Source: Enterobacter asburiae (GTDB lineage Bacteria > Pseudomonadota > Gammaproteobacteria > Enterobacterales > Enterobacteriaceae). Taken from it: a DNA stretch of 64,000 nucleotides. Position 1 is the stretch's first letter. Every line of letters starts with the position of its first letter. The position numbers and the translations under genes were made by a program. The stretch lies in assembly GCF_024599655.1 (NCBI RefSeq), contig NZ_CP102247.1, forward strand, positions 4,278,001-4,342,000. The letters are read 5' to 3'. This document shows positions 25,210 through 34,398 of the stretch, piece after piece. The notes beneath the pieces are model-generated. The model ran no database searches and was not told the origin of the DNA. It was given only the letters and a program-made list of their open reading frames with translations.

Positions 25210-25515
25210 CGGTTTGGCATGAGGTAATTTTTGAATTTGCGAGGGAGATTCAGGAAATAACGGTAGGTATTTTTTAATTCGAGAAACAACAACGCTTCGG
25301 CCTGAAAATCACTTCAACTCACCTCCTCCAGATATCTGTTCGTTCGCAAACCTGGCGCTAATGCCGCATCGGTTGCCTCCACACCTTTCTCACATATCTC
25401 TCAAAAATTCATCAAACCTATAGATTAACGATTTACATCACCCTGATTTTGTTATGTGATCCTGTTACAGGCTTTAGTAACGCCCTGCCCAGCCAACCGT
25501 AACAGGACTTCATCG

Positions 25516-26529
25516 ATGGAATTTTATCAGGCCGATCCGACGCTTGAGAACTACTGGCGTGGTGTGATCCTCTTTGGAAGGAACGTCGCATCTTACAAGT
25601 TCGCGCTGGCGTCAGCGTTGTATGAAGTGGATAAGACGGGCAGCGATTTGATTACGCTCGACCAGCTTGCCGTGCCGTTCAGCCGCTATCTTTGCGAGCA
25701 CCTGAAACATGCGCCAAAACAGATCACCTCCCGCAGCAGTCAATTTCTGGATACCTGTCTGAAGTTCAACAGAGGCGAAATCACCCATGCTCAGCTCATT
25801 GAAGCGACGGTGCGCCTTGGCTTTAACAACGTGATCGATGCCTTTCACTACGTGAACCAGGGCGAAATCGATAAACGTTTTTTCCTTGATGAGCGCAAAC
25901 CCCACAACGGGATCCGCCTGACGGATAACTTCTATTTACTGGGCGAACGCCTGCAGTATAAAAACCTCGCCTTTGAAACCAATGCACGCTGGAACCTGGT
26001 GGAACAGGCCTGGTCGATGGGGGTTTCACGTAACCTTGTGGGCGTGGAGTTCGACGAAGATAATCAGCTGTTGTTCACGAGGGTGAACGCGCGTCGCGTA
26101 GACATCACCAGCTGCCGCGACAGCCTGAACGGTTACCAGAAAGGACGATGTTTTTACTGCTTTAAACCCATCAGTCTGGTAACGGGAGACGCAGAACTGG
26201 CGGACGTTGATCACTTTATTCCCTGGGCTGCTCGCCATGAAGTGAGCAATATTAACGGCGTATGGAACATAGTGCTGGCCTGTCGGTGCTGTAACCGTGG
26301 CGTCGAAGGCAAGTCAGCCCGCATTCCCGACCTTAGGCTCCTGCAGCGGTTACACACCCGCAATGAGTATTTTATTCAGAGCAAACTGCCGTTACATGAG
26401 ACAATTGTTCTACAGACAGGGCAACGTCCTGAAGCACGTAAAAGCTTTCTCCAGCGTAACTGGCAGGCCGCACTGGACAAACTTATCCATACCTGGAAAC
26501 CCAACGCGGAAGGCGAGGCAACGTTTTAA
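25516..26529 (+). CDS. HNH endonuclease with zinc-knuckle motif
   Basis: A 337-residue protein. The C-terminal nuclease has paired Cys knuckles, Cys212-x2-Cys215 (RCFYCFKPIS) and Cys256-x2-Cys259 (LACRCCNRG), around DVDHFIPW (His233), a conserved Asn251 and Asn260. The N-terminal 200 residues are alpha-rich and unrecognised. AGGA precedes the ATG at 25516; an upstream ATG at 25456 would add 20 unconserved residues. It overlaps the methyltransferase start by one base (TAATG), so the two are translationally coupled. A defence role is inferred from that coupling and the neighbourhood. Confidence 0.82.
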   Translation: MEFYQADPTLENYWRGVILFGRNVASYKFALASALYEVDKTGSDLITLDQLAVPFSRYLCEHLKHAPKQITSRSSQFLDTCLKFNRGEITHAQLIEATVRLGFNNVIDAFHYVNQGEIDKRFFLDERKPHNGIRLTDNFYLLGERLQYKNLAFETNARWNLVEQAWSMGVSRNLVGVEFDEDNQLLFTRVNARRVDITSCRDSLNGYQKGRCFYCFKPISLVTGDAELADVDHFIPWAARHEVSNINGVWNIVLACRCCNRGVEGKSARIPDLRLLQRLHTRNEYFIQSKLPLHETIVLQTGQRPEARKSFLQRNWQAALDKLIHTWKPNAEGEATF

Positions 26530-27113
26530 TGACACTTCACTACTATCAGAAGCACGCGCAGGATTTCTTCGATGGCACAGTCAATGTCGATATGACCTCG
26601 CTCTACGAGGCCTTCACCCAACATCTGCCTCACGGTGCCCAGGTTCTGGATGCGGGCTGCGGTTCAGGGCGGGACGCAAAGGCATTTCATGAGATGGGTT
26701 ATCAGGTGAATGCTTTTGATGCTTCTTCCGCGATGGTGGAACTGGCAAGGCAACATACCGGGTTACCCGTGCAGTTGATGACGTTTTCAGAGATTGAGGG
26801 TAAAGCGCAGTACGATGGGATCTGGTGCTGTGCCTCTTTGTTGCATGTCCCCTCTTCTGGGTTGCCTGCAGTGATGCAGAGGCTTGCGGATGCGCTTAAA
26901 CCTGGCGGCGTCTGGTATGTGTCCTTTAAGTATGGCAACGGTGAACGCGTGCAGGGTGAAAGACGGTTTACGGATCTGGATGAAGAGGGGTTGCAGGAGT
27001 TGCTGAAGGCGATTCCGGGGATGGAGATAGCTTCGCTGTGGGCGACTCAGGATAACCGCCCGGACAGGGATGAGACATGGCTGAATGGGATATTACGAAA
27101 AACCGCCGCTTGA
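26529..27113 (+). CDS. Class I SAM-dependent methyltransferase (TehB-like)
   Basis: A 194-residue Rossmann methyltransferase with motif I VLDAGCGSGRDAKAF (39-53), acidic motif II VNAFDASSAMVELA, and LKPGGVWYVSFKYG. It lacks the catalytic motifs of DNA methyltransferases (no PC, no NPPY/DPPY), so it resembles small-molecule or protein methyltransferases such as TehB. It is coupled by TAATG to the HNH nuclease. Either it modifies a small molecule or protein, or the pair is a non-classical two-gene system. Confidence 0.85.
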   Translation: MTLHYYQKHAQDFFDGTVNVDMTSLYEAFTQHLPHGAQVLDAGCGSGRDAKAFHEMGYQVNAFDASSAMVELARQHTGLPVQLMTFSEIEGKAQYDGIWCCASLLHVPSSGLPAVMQRLADALKPGGVWYVSFKYGNGERVQGERRFTDLDEEGLQELLKAIPGMEIASLWATQDNRPDRDETWLNGILRKTAA

Positions 27114-27421
27114 TCATCAGGCGGTGCTAATCGACAGGGAGTAGGTTAACTCAGTAATTCATCACTTTAGTCAGCTCAACACACGGTTAGTTAGTCTGTG
27201 ATCGCATGACCTGCGAACCACTGAGCTTGAAAAGCTCTTAGCCGAGATATCAGAAACGGTCAGAAATGGTTTATAAGGTTTTCCGGAATCTGAGCTAAAT
27301 CCGGGAGAATGAATAAAATAACAACATCAAATAAAACGGCATAGTGAGTATTCACTAAAGCAGAGCTGTGGCAGGATAACCGTTTAAAAATCAGCGATAT
27401 TTTTACAGCGAGGAAGTGATG
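27114..27421. other. Intergenic region before ecoRIIR
   Basis: About 308 bases, moderately AT-rich, holding presumptive promoter sequence for the EcoRII-type nuclease and the end of the HNH-methyltransferase unit. I see no convincing terminator, controller-protein box or small gene. Confidence 0.4.
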
Positions 27422-28621
27422 ATGTCGGGGCTACATTCATGGCTGTTAGATAAATCAACCAGTGACACCTATATGTTCATCAAGCGCTTGTCAGCCAACG
27501 ACACCGGCGCGACGGGCGGACATCAGGTTGGTATTTACATACCCTCTGGAATTGTTGGACATCTTTTCCCTTCAATTAATCATACAAGGGATCCTAACCC
27601 GTCCGTAAGGCTGAATGCGCATACCTCCTCGCACAGCTGCCCGGACAGCGAGGCTAGGGCCATTTATTACAATGGTCGTTTTTTTGGTAAGACCCGAAAT
27701 GAAAAGCGTATCACTCGATGGGGGGGAGGAAAGAATCCTCTGCAAGACCCGGAGAATACGGGAGCGCTGGCATTATTGGCGTTTGATCACCATCAGGGAT
27801 CTGATAGCCAATTTGTTGATATTTGGGTGTGTCATGACGCAGAAGAAGAAGATATCGTTGAGTCATCGCTCGGAGAAATTGTTCCTGGATCGTTGGTCTA
27901 TGGCCCCGCAAATGAGATTCTGGGCGGCTTGGCCTTAAAAGAACCAGTTTCCAATGGGTATCGTCTCCCTGAGGAGTGGAGAACAAATTTCCCTTCAGGT
28001 AAGGAAATTATCCAGTATGCAGCAGCTCACTATTCACCAAATGTCGTAGGTCCGGATAAGCAACTGATTGAACGTCGTCGTGTTGAGTATGAAATTTTCC
28101 TACTGGTGGAGGAAATGCATGTGCTAGGCATAGTTCAGTCTGGGTTTGGTTCCGTTAATGAATTTATTGCACTGGCGAATTCCGTGAGCAACAGACGAAA
28201 ATCACGAGCCGGTAAATCACTTGAGCTGCATCTTGAACAACTTTTTAATGAGCATGGGCTGAAAACTTTTGAGACTCAGGCCGTTACAGAAGGAAATAAG
28301 AAGCCAGATTTTTTATTCCCCTCTGCGCAAGCTTATCACGATGAGACGTTCCCTGAGCAGAAGCTTCGCATGTTGGCAGTAAAAACGACATGTAAAGATC
28401 GCTGGCGGCAAATATTAAATGAAGCGGATAGAATTCAGGACATTTACCTCTTTACCCTTCAGGAAGGTGTTTCCGTTGCTCAATTTCAGGAGATGCAGCA
28501 GGAAAGAGTCAGGTTGGTTGTACCAATTAGTCTTCATGATAAGTACCCGAAAGCTATCCGGGAATATCTTATTTCTTTAGATACATTTATCAATGAAACT
28601 AAATCATTGTATGTCGATTAA
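27422..28621 (+). CDS. ecoRIIR: EcoRII-type restriction endonuclease (CCWGG)
   Basis: A 399-residue type IIE nuclease nearly collinear with EcoRII: an effector-binding N-terminal domain (FIKRLSANDTGATGGHQVG) and a PD-(D/E)XK catalytic domain with Asp296 (KKPDFLFPS), Lys321 (AVKTT) and Lys325 (CKDRW), a constant three-residue offset from EcoRII Asp299/Lys324/Lys328. Of three clustered starts (GTG 27416, ATG 27419, ATG 27422), the last matches the EcoRII N-terminus and has GAGGA seven bases upstream. It is convergent with its methyltransferase. Expected to cut unmethylated CCWGG, needing two sites. Confidence 0.96.
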   Translation: MSGLHSWLLDKSTSDTYMFIKRLSANDTGATGGHQVGIYIPSGIVGHLFPSINHTRDPNPSVRLNAHTSSHSCPDSEARAIYYNGRFFGKTRNEKRITRWGGGKNPLQDPENTGALALLAFDHHQGSDSQFVDIWVCHDAEEEDIVESSLGEIVPGSLVYGPANEILGGLALKEPVSNGYRLPEEWRTNFPSGKEIIQYAAAHYSPNVVGPDKQLIERRRVEYEIFLLVEEMHVLGIVQSGFGSVNEFIALANSVSNRRKSRAGKSLELHLEQLFNEHGLKTFETQAVTEGNKKPDFLFPSAQAYHDETFPEQKLRMLAVKTTCKDRWRQILNEADRIQDIYLFTLQEGVSVAQFQEMQQERVRLVVPISLHDKYPKAIREYLISLDTFINETKSLYVD

Positions 28622-28637
28622 ATAATTTTATACTGTT

Positions 28638-28662
28638 ATCCCCCGGATAAATTCCGGGGGAT
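28638..28662. terminator. Shared terminator of the convergent EcoRII genes
   Basis: Stem ATCCCCCGG/CCGGGGGAT with a seven-base loop between the two convergent stop codons, with A/T-rich flanks on both sides. It can serve both directions. Confidence 0.75.
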
Positions 28663-28671
28663 CTGTTTATA

Positions 28672-30096
28672 TTATTTATTTGTCGCCTTGTTTGCTGCGG
28701 CTTTAATAATATAAGGTTGAAGCAGTTTCGCCACGGCTTCAAAAACGGGAACGACCACTGAATTCCCAAACTGGCGATAGGCCTGGGTATCGGAAACGGG
28801 GATCCGGAATGGCTTGCCTCCGGGTTGCTCAAAACCCATCAATCTGGCGCATTCATGAGGCGTCAGTCTTCTTGGTCTTTGTTCCTGATTCACTGGATTT
28901 GAGAAATCGATTTCGCCGAGTTCTTTATCCCATCCTCTGTCGATGAGAATTTCAGATCCATCTTTATGGTAACGAGCGGATAATGTTCTCGCAACGCTAT
29001 TTTCATTATTCGGATCAACCAGACCAAAACCGAACCCATTACCTTTGGCAGCATGCTTTTTAGCATAGTTATAGAGATACTCCCATAACTTAGGGCTCAG
29101 GATATATTTACTGTCAACCGCAGGGTCCAGAAGCTGAGCAAATGTTGGTCTTTTCTCAGGGTAGAATTTATGAATATCCTTTAAAGTGAATCCCTGATGG
29201 ATATTGAGGTCACGGCGGAATCCGACCAGAACAATACGCTCACGATGTTGTGGCAGGAAATTTTTACCATCAATAATTTTAGGATCATCTTTCCCTGTAA
29301 TATTGGCATCAGCGACTTCATAGCCTAATTCATCAAGGGTATCCATAATAACTTTAAACGTTTTTCCTTTGTCATGGCTCTTAAGGTTTTTCACGTTTTC
29401 CAGCACAAAAATGGCTGGTTGCTTAGCCTTGATTATGCGGGCAACATCGAAAAACAGAGTACCCTGCGCTTCACATTCGAATCCATGTGCACGTCCGAGA
29501 GAGTTTTTCTTACTTACACCCGCCAGACTGAATGGCTGGCAGGGAAAACCGGCCAGCAGGACGTCATGATCCGGGATGTGTTGATCGATATGGGCGTAGG
29601 CTTTCTCTTCTGAGATGCCTTCTTCTCCGCTTAGCGTGACTTCGCGGATATCCAGATTGAATGTGTGTGCGTCTTCATCGTTGTACCAGTTTGCTTTGTA
29701 GGTACGTACCGCTTCTTTATTCCATTCGCTGGTAAAAACGCATTGCCCGCCGATGGCCTCGAATCCTTTACGTATACCACCAATACCAGCAAACAGGTCA
29801 ATAAAGCGGAAATCATAGTCAGGATGATGAGCGGGTTGTTCCGGCAGCATTTTCCGTAACAGCGCTTCTTCTGCCATGGTGAGCGATTTTGGTTCACACT
29901 TGCCATTTATCCAGCGGTTAAGAGTTTCGCGACTCCACTCGTTTTTACCTATTTTTCTTAGCAGTTCTGCGACATACTTCTGGTCGTAAATTTCAAGTAC
30001 CCGATCAATCAGCTTCCTGTCGCGCTCTTGTTGTTGTTTTTCTTCAGCTTCTGCTTTTTCGAGCAGTTCCTGAGCAAATAAATCGAATTCAGACAT
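28672..30096 (-). CDS. ecoRIIM: EcoRII-type DNA cytosine-5 methyltransferase (CCWGG)
   Basis: A 474-residue C5 methyltransferase protecting the inner C of CCWGG. Motif I FIDLFAGIGGIRKGFE (98-113), motif IV GFPCQPFSLAG with catalytic Cys186 (the same number as in M.EcoRII), motif VI VLENVKN, motif VIII QHRER and C-terminal FGNSVVVPVF are present. The N-terminal ~95 residues carry an HTH-like extension (EWSRETLNRWINGK), the part M.EcoRII uses to repress its own promoter. A perfect AGGAGG precedes the start. It is redundant with any resident Dcm. Confidence 0.96.
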   Translation of the reverse strand: MSEFDLFAQELLEKAEAEEKQQQERDRKLIDRVLEIYDQKYVAELLRKIGKNEWSRETLNRWINGKCEPKSLTMAEEALLRKMLPEQPAHHPDYDFRFIDLFAGIGGIRKGFEAIGGQCVFTSEWNKEAVRTYKANWYNDEDAHTFNLDIREVTLSGEEGISEEKAYAHIDQHIPDHDVLLAGFPCQPFSLAGVSKKNSLGRAHGFECEAQGTLFFDVARIIKAKQPAIFVLENVKNLKSHDKGKTFKVIMDTLDELGYEVADANITGKDDPKIIDGKNFLPQHRERIVLVGFRRDLNIHQGFTLKDIHKFYPEKRPTFAQLLDPAVDSKYILSPKLWEYLYNYAKKHAAKGNGFGFGLVDPNNENSVARTLSARYHKDGSEILIDRGWDKELGEIDFSNPVNQEQRPRRLTPHECARLMGFEQPGGKPFRIPVSDTQAYRQFGNSVVVPVFEAVAKLLQPYIIKAAANKATNK

Positions 30097-30379
30097 AACG
30101 CCTCCTAGGGGTTTATGGGTGAAAATATATCACTCATTTGACCCAGATGAAACGATTTATTCTGGATATTTGATCAGTATATGGATTTAACAGAGAGTAG
30201 TAATTATGAGATTTAGCTAATGATGTTTCCAAGTGGTATACATGCAGCATGCGTAGTGAATATCACGGTATAGCGCATAATAAATAATAAACAAATCAAT
30301 TAGTTAAGATTTAAAACCCGGTAGCTCCATCCAACTTTCCCTAAAGAAATACCGGTAAGAGGCTTATAAAATCGCTGTC
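30097..30379. other. ecoRIIM promoter region
   Basis: An AT-rich stretch upstream of the methyltransferase. It should contain the ecoRIIM promoter and, by analogy with EcoRII, an autoregulatory site for the methyltransferase; no precise site can be assigned. No gene recognised. Confidence 0.4.
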
Positions 30380-30635
30380 CTAAACCTGACGCTTCTCAAG
30401 GCTATTATAAATAGAGTCAATCTCGCCCTTCAGCTCATCATCGCTGTAAACCATCGATGGATCGTATCGTTCATTTCGTCATTTACATGGCGCACTAAAC
30501 CAGTTGAGCGACCCCACGCACAGCAAACCATATCACCAATAACAATTTTGTATAAACACGATCGACTAGTTTTGTAGCAATACCAAGGGCATTCGGTTTC
30601 TCGAACGCAGCCATTGCTTGTACCATAATGCTGAT
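30380..30635 (-). pseudogene. Decayed gene of unknown function
   Basis: The minus strand reads MVQAMAAFEKPNALGIATK, then after a frame change KIVIGDMVCCAWGRSTGLVR, then after another YDPSMVYSDDELKGEIDSIY ending SLEKRQV and a stop at 30380. The three blocks are adjacent and plausible as one protein broken by two frameshifts. I do not recognise the family. From 30636 to 30823 nothing coding is apparent. Confidence 0.45.
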
Positions 30636-30823
30636 GTTTCTACCTACCGCCTTATGGTTTGGATGACGGTCTGGATGGCTGCAAGGAGTTATAAACGGTG
30701 ATTATAAGTTATTAACATCCCCTGTTGTATTGTGAGTTTTTTATCGAAAAGGAACTGCCATAAAGCTGTCTTATATTTAGTTTATAATATTCATATGTAT
30801 GAACCATTCTAGAAATTTTTAAC

Positions 30824-31774
30824 TTATTTATTTTTATCCATAAATATTTCCCATCTTTCTTCTAATGCATCTTGTGACAATTTGTGGGAAATACTAAGAA
30901 CACTACCTTCATAAATCGAATACTCACTTTTTTTAAGTTTTCCATTAATGTGAACAGTGAAGTTCTTAGGCTCAATAGCTATTAAATCAAGATCAAAAAG
31001 TGTATGTATATCAGCCCTAAGTAAAATACCGTTACTTATATGGTTATGTGATTTATTTCTATATGGATAGATATGAGCGGCTTCAAGAATATCTAAAACC
31101 GCACATTTAGTTATAGCGCAATGATTATTTTTTTTGAGAAGTTTTTCCCTAAACGAACGTTGTCCTCGTCTTTGTTTAATCGAACGATTAACTACCTCTC
31201 TCAAATCCTCCTTATTGAATAGGGCTTCAGGTTCACTAGCCTCCATGCTTTCTAAATTATCGATATAACGCCCATTTCCTTCCCATAGATCTTTTGCCCA
31301 TTCAAATTTTACTTCCTGGATAGATAGTTGTTTGTTATGGTTTATTATTTTACCCTCCAGCTCAAGATAATTCATTTTTAGTATTTTGAAGTTATTAGAA
31401 TAGAATGCCGTAGATTTTATTACAGGTATGGTTTTTTTTAATGGTTTTTCGAATTCATGGCCATTACTACATCTCCATTCGGGTTTTTTGCTAGTTCTGG
31501 TTCTTATTTTCTCTGCCTTACAGTTATTTATAGGGCATTGATTTATTTCTTTTTGAGAATCTTCTTTGATAAGAGAGGTTATTACCGCCACACCAATAAC
31601 ATGCTTTCTGTTATATATTACAACAATATCCCCAGATTCAACTTGCTTATGATTAGCAACCAAATTATCATAAGAATACGACTCAAATGGATTATCATCA
31701 TAACCATCATTACCACGATAAACTAGTTCTTTTTTACTGATTGTTTTAAAGGCCCAAGCCCTTTTATTTTTCAT
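30824..31774 (-). CDS. EVE/PUA-like + zinc ribbon + HNH nuclease (candidate type IV restriction enzyme)
   Basis: A 316-residue protein. The N-terminal ~130 residues have an EVE/PUA-like layout (VESGDIVVIYNRKHVIGVAV) interrupted by a zinc ribbon Cys80, Cys85, Cys102, His106 (CPINNC, RCSNGHEF). The C-terminus is an HNH domain: Cys219/Cys224 (HCAITKCAVLDILEAAHIYP, His234), HISNGILLRADIHTLFD (Asn248, His257). EVE/PUA-type modules read modified bases, and EVE-HNH fusions are known modification-dependent nucleases. AT-rich and monocistronic, between a 5mC-making R-M system and PARIS. Target modification unknown. Confidence 0.75.
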   Translation of the reverse strand: MKNKRAWAFKTISKKELVYRGNDGYDDNPFESYSYDNLVANHKQVESGDIVVIYNRKHVIGVAVITSLIKEDSQKEINQCPINNCKAEKIRTRTSKKPEWRCSNGHEFEKPLKKTIPVIKSTAFYSNNFKILKMNYLELEGKIINHNKQLSIQEVKFEWAKDLWEGNGRYIDNLESMEASEPEALFNKEDLREVVNRSIKQRRGQRSFREKLLKKNNHCAITKCAVLDILEAAHIYPYRNKSHNHISNGILLRADIHTLFDLDLIAIEPKNFTVHINGKLKKSEYSIYEGSVLSISHKLSQDALEERWEIFMDKNK

Positions 31775-32193
31775 ACCTATATCCTAGTTGAATATTTCAC
31801 AATCTCGACCCATTATAACAAATTAATTTATACAATAAAAATAATTCACCATCCCACACATAAATATCATTACATTATTTTTACGATTTAGCGCAGAAAT
31901 TGATACGTTTTTCTCACTCTCAAAATAGATAGTATAAAACTAGGCCAACTGGAGAAAATATTTTTATTCACAAACGAATACTTTGCAGAATATTGACCTG
32001 CCCTTGTTCTGCCCTGCCCTGAACAAGCTTGTTTAGACTATTATCATGAGTTAAAGCTCACCATTTCTGTTACTGGCTTTGCTCACAGTGCCGCAAGCCT
32101 TAGCCACTCAAAAATCCACCTAGCTCGCCCTAGCTAGGAAACAACACGACGACGTGAGAACGTTATGGAACACGCCCGGATCACCGTCAGTCC
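31775..32193. other. AT-rich junction upstream of the P4 remnant
   Basis: Contains the promoter side of the EVE-HNH gene and a CTTGTTC/GAACAAG inverted repeat near 32011-32035. No intact ORF or known gene recognised. The base composition becomes GC-richer near 32140, where satellite sequence begins. Confidence 0.4.
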
Positions 32194-32322
32194 ATGAGCA
32201 TCAAGTGTTCGGCAACCTTCCGTACGCTTGAATCCGTTGACGGGATTATCCCTTCACCGATTACTGAGCCGGTTATCCCTGTACCCGCACCGGCGGTCCC
32301 CCTTAAACGTGCCGGTGCGTGA
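32194..32322 (+). pseudogene. P4 delta/P2 Ogr-family C-terminal fragment
   Basis: A 42-codon frame whose start, MSIKCSATFRTLESVDGII, matches the C-terminal part of Ogr/Delta zinc-finger late activators (xxxCSATFxTxESV). The N-terminal zinc-binding Cys pairs are gone. It lies just upstream of the psu remnant, the same order (delta, psu) as in satellite phage P4. Confidence 0.7.
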
Positions 32323-32350
32323 GCAAGGCCAGACATCAGGAGAAACATAC

Positions 32351-32548
32351 GTGACCACACTGACGCTACAGAAAGCCTTTGAGGCCTGTTAGGCAAACAA
32401 ATCCACCTGGCTTCAACGCCGGGATGAACTGACGCAGTCCGAAAAGGCATACCGCGAACAGCTTGCCGGCAGCGGGCATAGCGGCCGGAGCCTGCAAACG
32501 CTGCGCGAGATTATCGACGTGAAAAATTCACACCTGCACAGAACCTGA
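32351..32548 (+). pseudogene. psu: psu (polarity suppression) remnant of a P4-like satellite
   Basis: A GTG start after AGGAG reads TTLTLQKAFEAC, an in-frame TAG (32390-32392), then ANKSTWLQRRDELTQSEKAY and SLQTLREIIDVKN before diverging and stopping at 32546. This follows the N-terminal third of P4 Psu, the capsid decoration and Rho-inhibitor protein. Both the early stop and the lost C-terminal two-thirds show it is dead. Confidence 0.75.
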
Positions 32549-32760
32549 ATTACACCCGCCGCCGTGCAGAACTGGCTGCGCAGTAGTCCTTACAAAAATC
32601 TCCGAAAATCCCGCCATTATTTTGAGTAAAAAAGCCATGCATGCATAAGGTGCATGGTTTTGCATGCGTTTTACCGACACTGAATCCCCCGCCAGCGCCA
32701 GCACTGGCACGCTATGAGACCATTCATGCACCTGCATTAAAAGCGCCCCTTAAGCGGGCA

Positions 32761-32789
32761 GGCGTGGCGGGGAGAGCATTGCGCGCTGG
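32761..32789 (+). other. P2/P4-type cos site remnant
   Basis: GGCGTGGCGGGGAGAGCAT followed by TGCGCGCTGG closely resembles the P2/P4 cohesive-end sequence as I recall it (GGCGAGGCGGGGAAAGCAC then TGCGCGCTG). It lies between the psu remnant and the PARIS genes, exactly where cos sits in an integrated P4. Palindromic GCATGCAT-type sequence lies about 100 bases upstream (32636-32672). Confidence 0.65.
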
Positions 32790-33085
32790 AAGTGAAATGC
32801 TTCTTTATTCTTTGGCACGCTGCGTTGCTCTCTTTAGTAAGCAACATCAGATAATTGAATGATACTAGTTAATGTGGATGGCAACTCTCACGCGACCTCC
32901 AGAACTTAACTTAAATTTACCTATAATGGATGAGCAGAGTATTTATGTGATCCTTTTCACAAAGCGGCTTGCAGCATCTTCACTTGCAGAGAGAGTCCGA
33001 TTGCAAAGATCCCTACTTCTTTGAAGATTTTTTGCTAGTATGTTCATTACTAAATGTCGGTCAATATGGAAGGGAGTCGTAACAA

Positions 33086-34396
33086 GTGATTCTTATACAA
33101 AAAATAGAAATTAACGGCTTCAAAAGCCCAACATCAAAATTAAGTGTATTGCTTTCTGGTAGTAATATCTCTGTTATTTATGGAGATAATGGTAGTGGAA
33201 AAACTACTTTTTTAAAAATATTGCATTCTATTTTAGAAAAAGATGAGTCCATTTTAATCCAGAATAAAGTTTCAAGTGTCGTTTTATACTATAGTTATCC
33301 AGATGGTAATTACGACAGAACCACAATAAAAAGAAAGTACGAATCCAGCAAACGAAGTGATTCACTTAAAAAAAACGAGAGTTCTGAATACAATTGGACA
33401 GACTTTTTGAATTCTCCTCTTGCTGAATTATCTTCCTTGTCGCTAGGCGTCGAACGCGGTGTAATAAATCAAGCATCACGTATTGAACCAAGGCAGATTT
33501 ATGATTATTTTGTTAGGCATAGAGAAATTTTAATTAAAGAAGTTGACTTATTCTCTATAGCTCATGAGATGTCTACGTTTTTAAGAGTCACTCACAACAA
33601 ATATAAGTCAAGGTCAGACCAAAATCAATTTGAGATGGTAAAGAAAAACCTTCACCTCCAATCTGTTAAAATTGAAAACATTGAAAGCCTTTTGCTTGAA
33701 AAATATAAAATGGCAAGAATTACAGCCACAAAAAGAATCCAAAGTGCTTTATTTGATACCTTATCTATAGCAATTACCTTAAACGAAACATCTGTAGACA
33801 GAAACCATAGAACAAGTCTTCCAAACGACTTCGAACGTAGATTAATAGAAAATAAAGAAAGGATTATCGAAGCGCTTGATGATGGTGAAGAAAATAAGTT
33901 CAAAAACAAAGTAATACAAATACTTTCTGATGATAATATAGAAGAGGAGGTTTCTCGCTATAGGCACCATGAAATCCTCGGGCAATTATTTATGAATATG
34001 ATGAACGAACTTGAGTTAGAAAAACAGATGTTAAGTTCAATAAACCTTCTAATTGACACGTTCAATCGTTTTTTAATACAAGGAAAAGAATTAATAATCA
34101 AAAACGAACACATCTATGTGAAAGTAGGTAGGATCACACATAGCATCAGCGAATTATCAAGTGGTGAACGACATATTCTCACCTTTCTATGCTTAGTTTT
34201 ATTTGAAGGTGGCAAAAGAAACATCCTGATCATTGATGAGCCTGAAATCTCCCTAAACATAAAATGGCAACGAGAACTACTTTCACTTTTTTCAGAACTA
34301 ATCCCACAAACACAAATAATAGTGGCATCACACAGTCCTTCGCTAGCAAATCGCAATCCTCAATTCCTTTGCGAGCTTAATTTGTCCGTAGGTTGA
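33086..34396 (+). CDS. ariA: PARIS defence ATPase AriA
   Basis: A 436-residue ABC/SMC-like AAA_21 ATPase: Walker A GDNGSGKTT (33-41), a helical insertion of about 250 residues, signature ELSSGERHI, Walker B ILIIDEPEISL and H-loop IVASHSP. It overlaps or abuts the DUF4435 gene directly, the AriA-AriB pair of the PARIS system, which senses phage anti-restriction proteins such as Ocr and triggers an abortive response. Location between P4 cos and int is the known PARIS hotspot. AT-rich, unlike the core genome. Confidence 0.86.
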   Translation: MILIQKIEINGFKSPTSKLSVLLSGSNISVIYGDNGSGKTTFLKILHSILEKDESILIQNKVSSVVLYYSYPDGNYDRTTIKRKYESSKRSDSLKKNESSEYNWTDFLNSPLAELSSLSLGVERGVINQASRIEPRQIYDYFVRHREILIKEVDLFSIAHEMSTFLRVTHNKYKSRSDQNQFEMVKKNLHLQSVKIENIESLLLEKYKMARITATKRIQSALFDTLSIAITLNETSVDRNHRTSLPNDFERRLIENKERIIEALDDGEENKFKNKVIQILSDDNIEEEVSRYRHHEILGQLFMNMMNELELEKQMLSSINLLIDTFNRFLIQGKELIIKNEHIYVKVGRITHSISELSSGERHILTFLCLVLFEGGKRNILIIDEPEISLNIKWQRELLSLFSELIPQTQIIVASHSPSLANRNPQFLCELNLSVG

Positions 34397-34398
34397 AA

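Noticed and set aside
20547..25500. A second copy of the leuX 3' end marking the far island boundary
   Set aside because: I looked for TTCGAGTCCGGCC-type sequence through the accessory region and found none, so no distal attachment site is claimed.
32636..32680. Retron or other structured RNA in the GCATGCAT palindromic stretch
   Set aside because: No reverse transcriptase gene is nearby, and the position next to the cos-like sequence explains it better as satellite end DNA.
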